A stretch of DNA of 15,265 nucleotides from an uncultured Bacilli bacterium (lineage in GTDB: Bacteria > Bacillota_I > Bacilli_A > RF39 > UBA660), in the NCBI GenBank assembly GCA_947629285.1, contig CANRDA010000017.1, positions 1-15,265 on the forward strand, in the 5' to 3' direction. Made by a program: the position numbers and the translations under genes. Under the pieces are notes generated by a model. The model was given only the letters and a program-made list of their open reading frames with translations. It ran no database searches and had not been told where the DNA came from. Positions 14,743 through 15,265 of the stretch are shown piece by piece. Position 1 is the first letter of the stretch; each line of letters begins with the position of its first letter.

Positions 14743-15265
14743 CTATTCTACAAATTCTTGTTCAACTTTTAAATCTATATTATACTTTTCTTTTACTTTA
14801 TCTTTTATTTCCATAATAAGTTTTTTAATATCTTCACCCTTAGCATTACCTGTATTTATTATAAAGTTAGCATGTTTTAAACTAACCATCGCACCACCAA
14901 TACTCTTACCCTTATAGCCAATCTCTTCTATTAATCTACCTGCAAAATCTCCTTCTGGATTTCTAAATACTGAACCTGCAGATGGATATTCTAGTGGTTG
15001 TGTTTCTAATCTTCTAATCTTTCTTTCTTCTATTAACTCCATTATCTCATCAGTATTACCTTTAATAAGTGTGAATGTTGCTTCTATACATATATAACCA
15101 CTATTTTTTTGTAAGAAAGATGTTCTATAATGGAAGTCTAACTCTTTATTAGTCATAGTCTTTATTTTATAATCTGGTGTGAGTACTTTAACACTTGTAA
15201 CTATATAGCCCATATCTGTTTTATAAGCACCAGCATTCATGTATACCGCGCCACCCACAGTACCC
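14743..15265 (-). CDS. murB: UDP-N-acetylmuramate dehydrogenase MurB, 3' portion (runs off right edge)
   Basis: MurB reduces UDP-GlcNAc-enolpyruvate to UDP-MurNAc using NADPH and FAD, the second committed step of peptidoglycan synthesis in the cytosol. The visible part (about 173 codons) begins inside the FAD-binding domain with GTVGGAVYMNAGAY. The substrate domain follows, including YPSAGSVFRNPEG with the Ser that acts as proton donor in the family, RLIEEIGYKGKSIGGA, LKHANFIINTGNA and the C-terminal VEQEF with the conserved acidic residue. The N-terminal PxxH-type start of the protein lies outside the window. The sequence is intact here. It is followed after 8 bases by divIB, the order known in dcw clusters of Bacillota. 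Confidence 0.95.
   Translation of the reverse strand, partial: GTVGGAVYMNAGAYKTDMGYIVTSVKVLTPDYKIKTMTNKELDFHYRTSFLQKNSGYICIEATFTLIKGNTDEIMELIEERKIRRLETQPLEYPSAGSVFRNPEGDFAGRLIEEIGYKGKSIGGAMVSLKHANFIINTGNAKGEDIKKLIMEIKDKVKEKYNIDLKVEQEFVE

Noticed and set aside
1..15265. CRISPR arrays, tRNA/rRNA genes, riboswitches, transposases or attachment sites
   Set aside because: Both strands were read for regular spaced repeats, tRNA-like cloverleafs, long structured leaders and integrase or transposase motifs; none was found.

Overview
The window reads as chromosomal DNA of a very AT-rich, low-GC Gram-positive bacterium (Bacillota). It has murB, divIB/ftsQ, ftsA and ftsZ in the usual dcw order, RNase J and HelD homologues, strong GGAGG ribosome binding sites, and sigma-A-type promoters. 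TGG encodes Trp and TGA ends divIB, so the code is the standard bacterial one, not the Mycoplasma code. MurB and the division genes point to a walled organism. A gut-type Bacilli or Erysipelotrichia-like lineage is plausible, but the sequence alone does not fix it. Every convincing gene lies on the minus strand, so transcription runs from position 15265 down to 1.

Layout in transcription order. (1) The 3' part of murB, then divIB/ftsQ, then a GNAT acetyltransferase that overlaps divIB by 8 bases and ends in a terminator hairpin. (2) A short CYTH tripolyphosphatase-like protein and a fused exporter-type ABC transporter, under a TTGAAA/TATAAT promoter. (3) A GrpB-family protein. (4) A MazG-like pyrophosphohydrolase. 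(5) A stand-alone acyl-CoA synthetase-like ANL enzyme with a near-consensus promoter. (6) A membrane hybrid histidine kinase (7TM-HisKA-HATPase-REC-Hpt) with a second, different CYTH protein 6 bases downstream. (7) A compact HelD-type UvrD-like ATPase. (8) An RNase J paralogue that has lost most metal ligands, so J2-like. (9) ftsA and the first codons of ftsZ.

The main architectural point is that divIB and ftsA, normally adjacent, are about 12.7 kb apart. The nine intervening units include several with their own promoter and terminator; six hairpins were found in the window. ftsA therefore has its own promoter, and its -35 box lies inside the hairpin that ends the RNase J unit. The inserted genes share a loose theme of phosphoanhydride and nucleotide chemistry (two CYTH proteins, MazG, GrpB) and RNA/transcription maintenance (HelD, RNase J2-like). 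Whether they form one system cannot be decided from this sequence. Two small repeat families, a shared terminator and a 25-base motif flanking the GrpB gene, suggest the accessory block was put together from pieces. No RNA genes, CRISPR arrays, transposases or intact mobile elements were seen, and no intergenic gap exceeds 300 bases.
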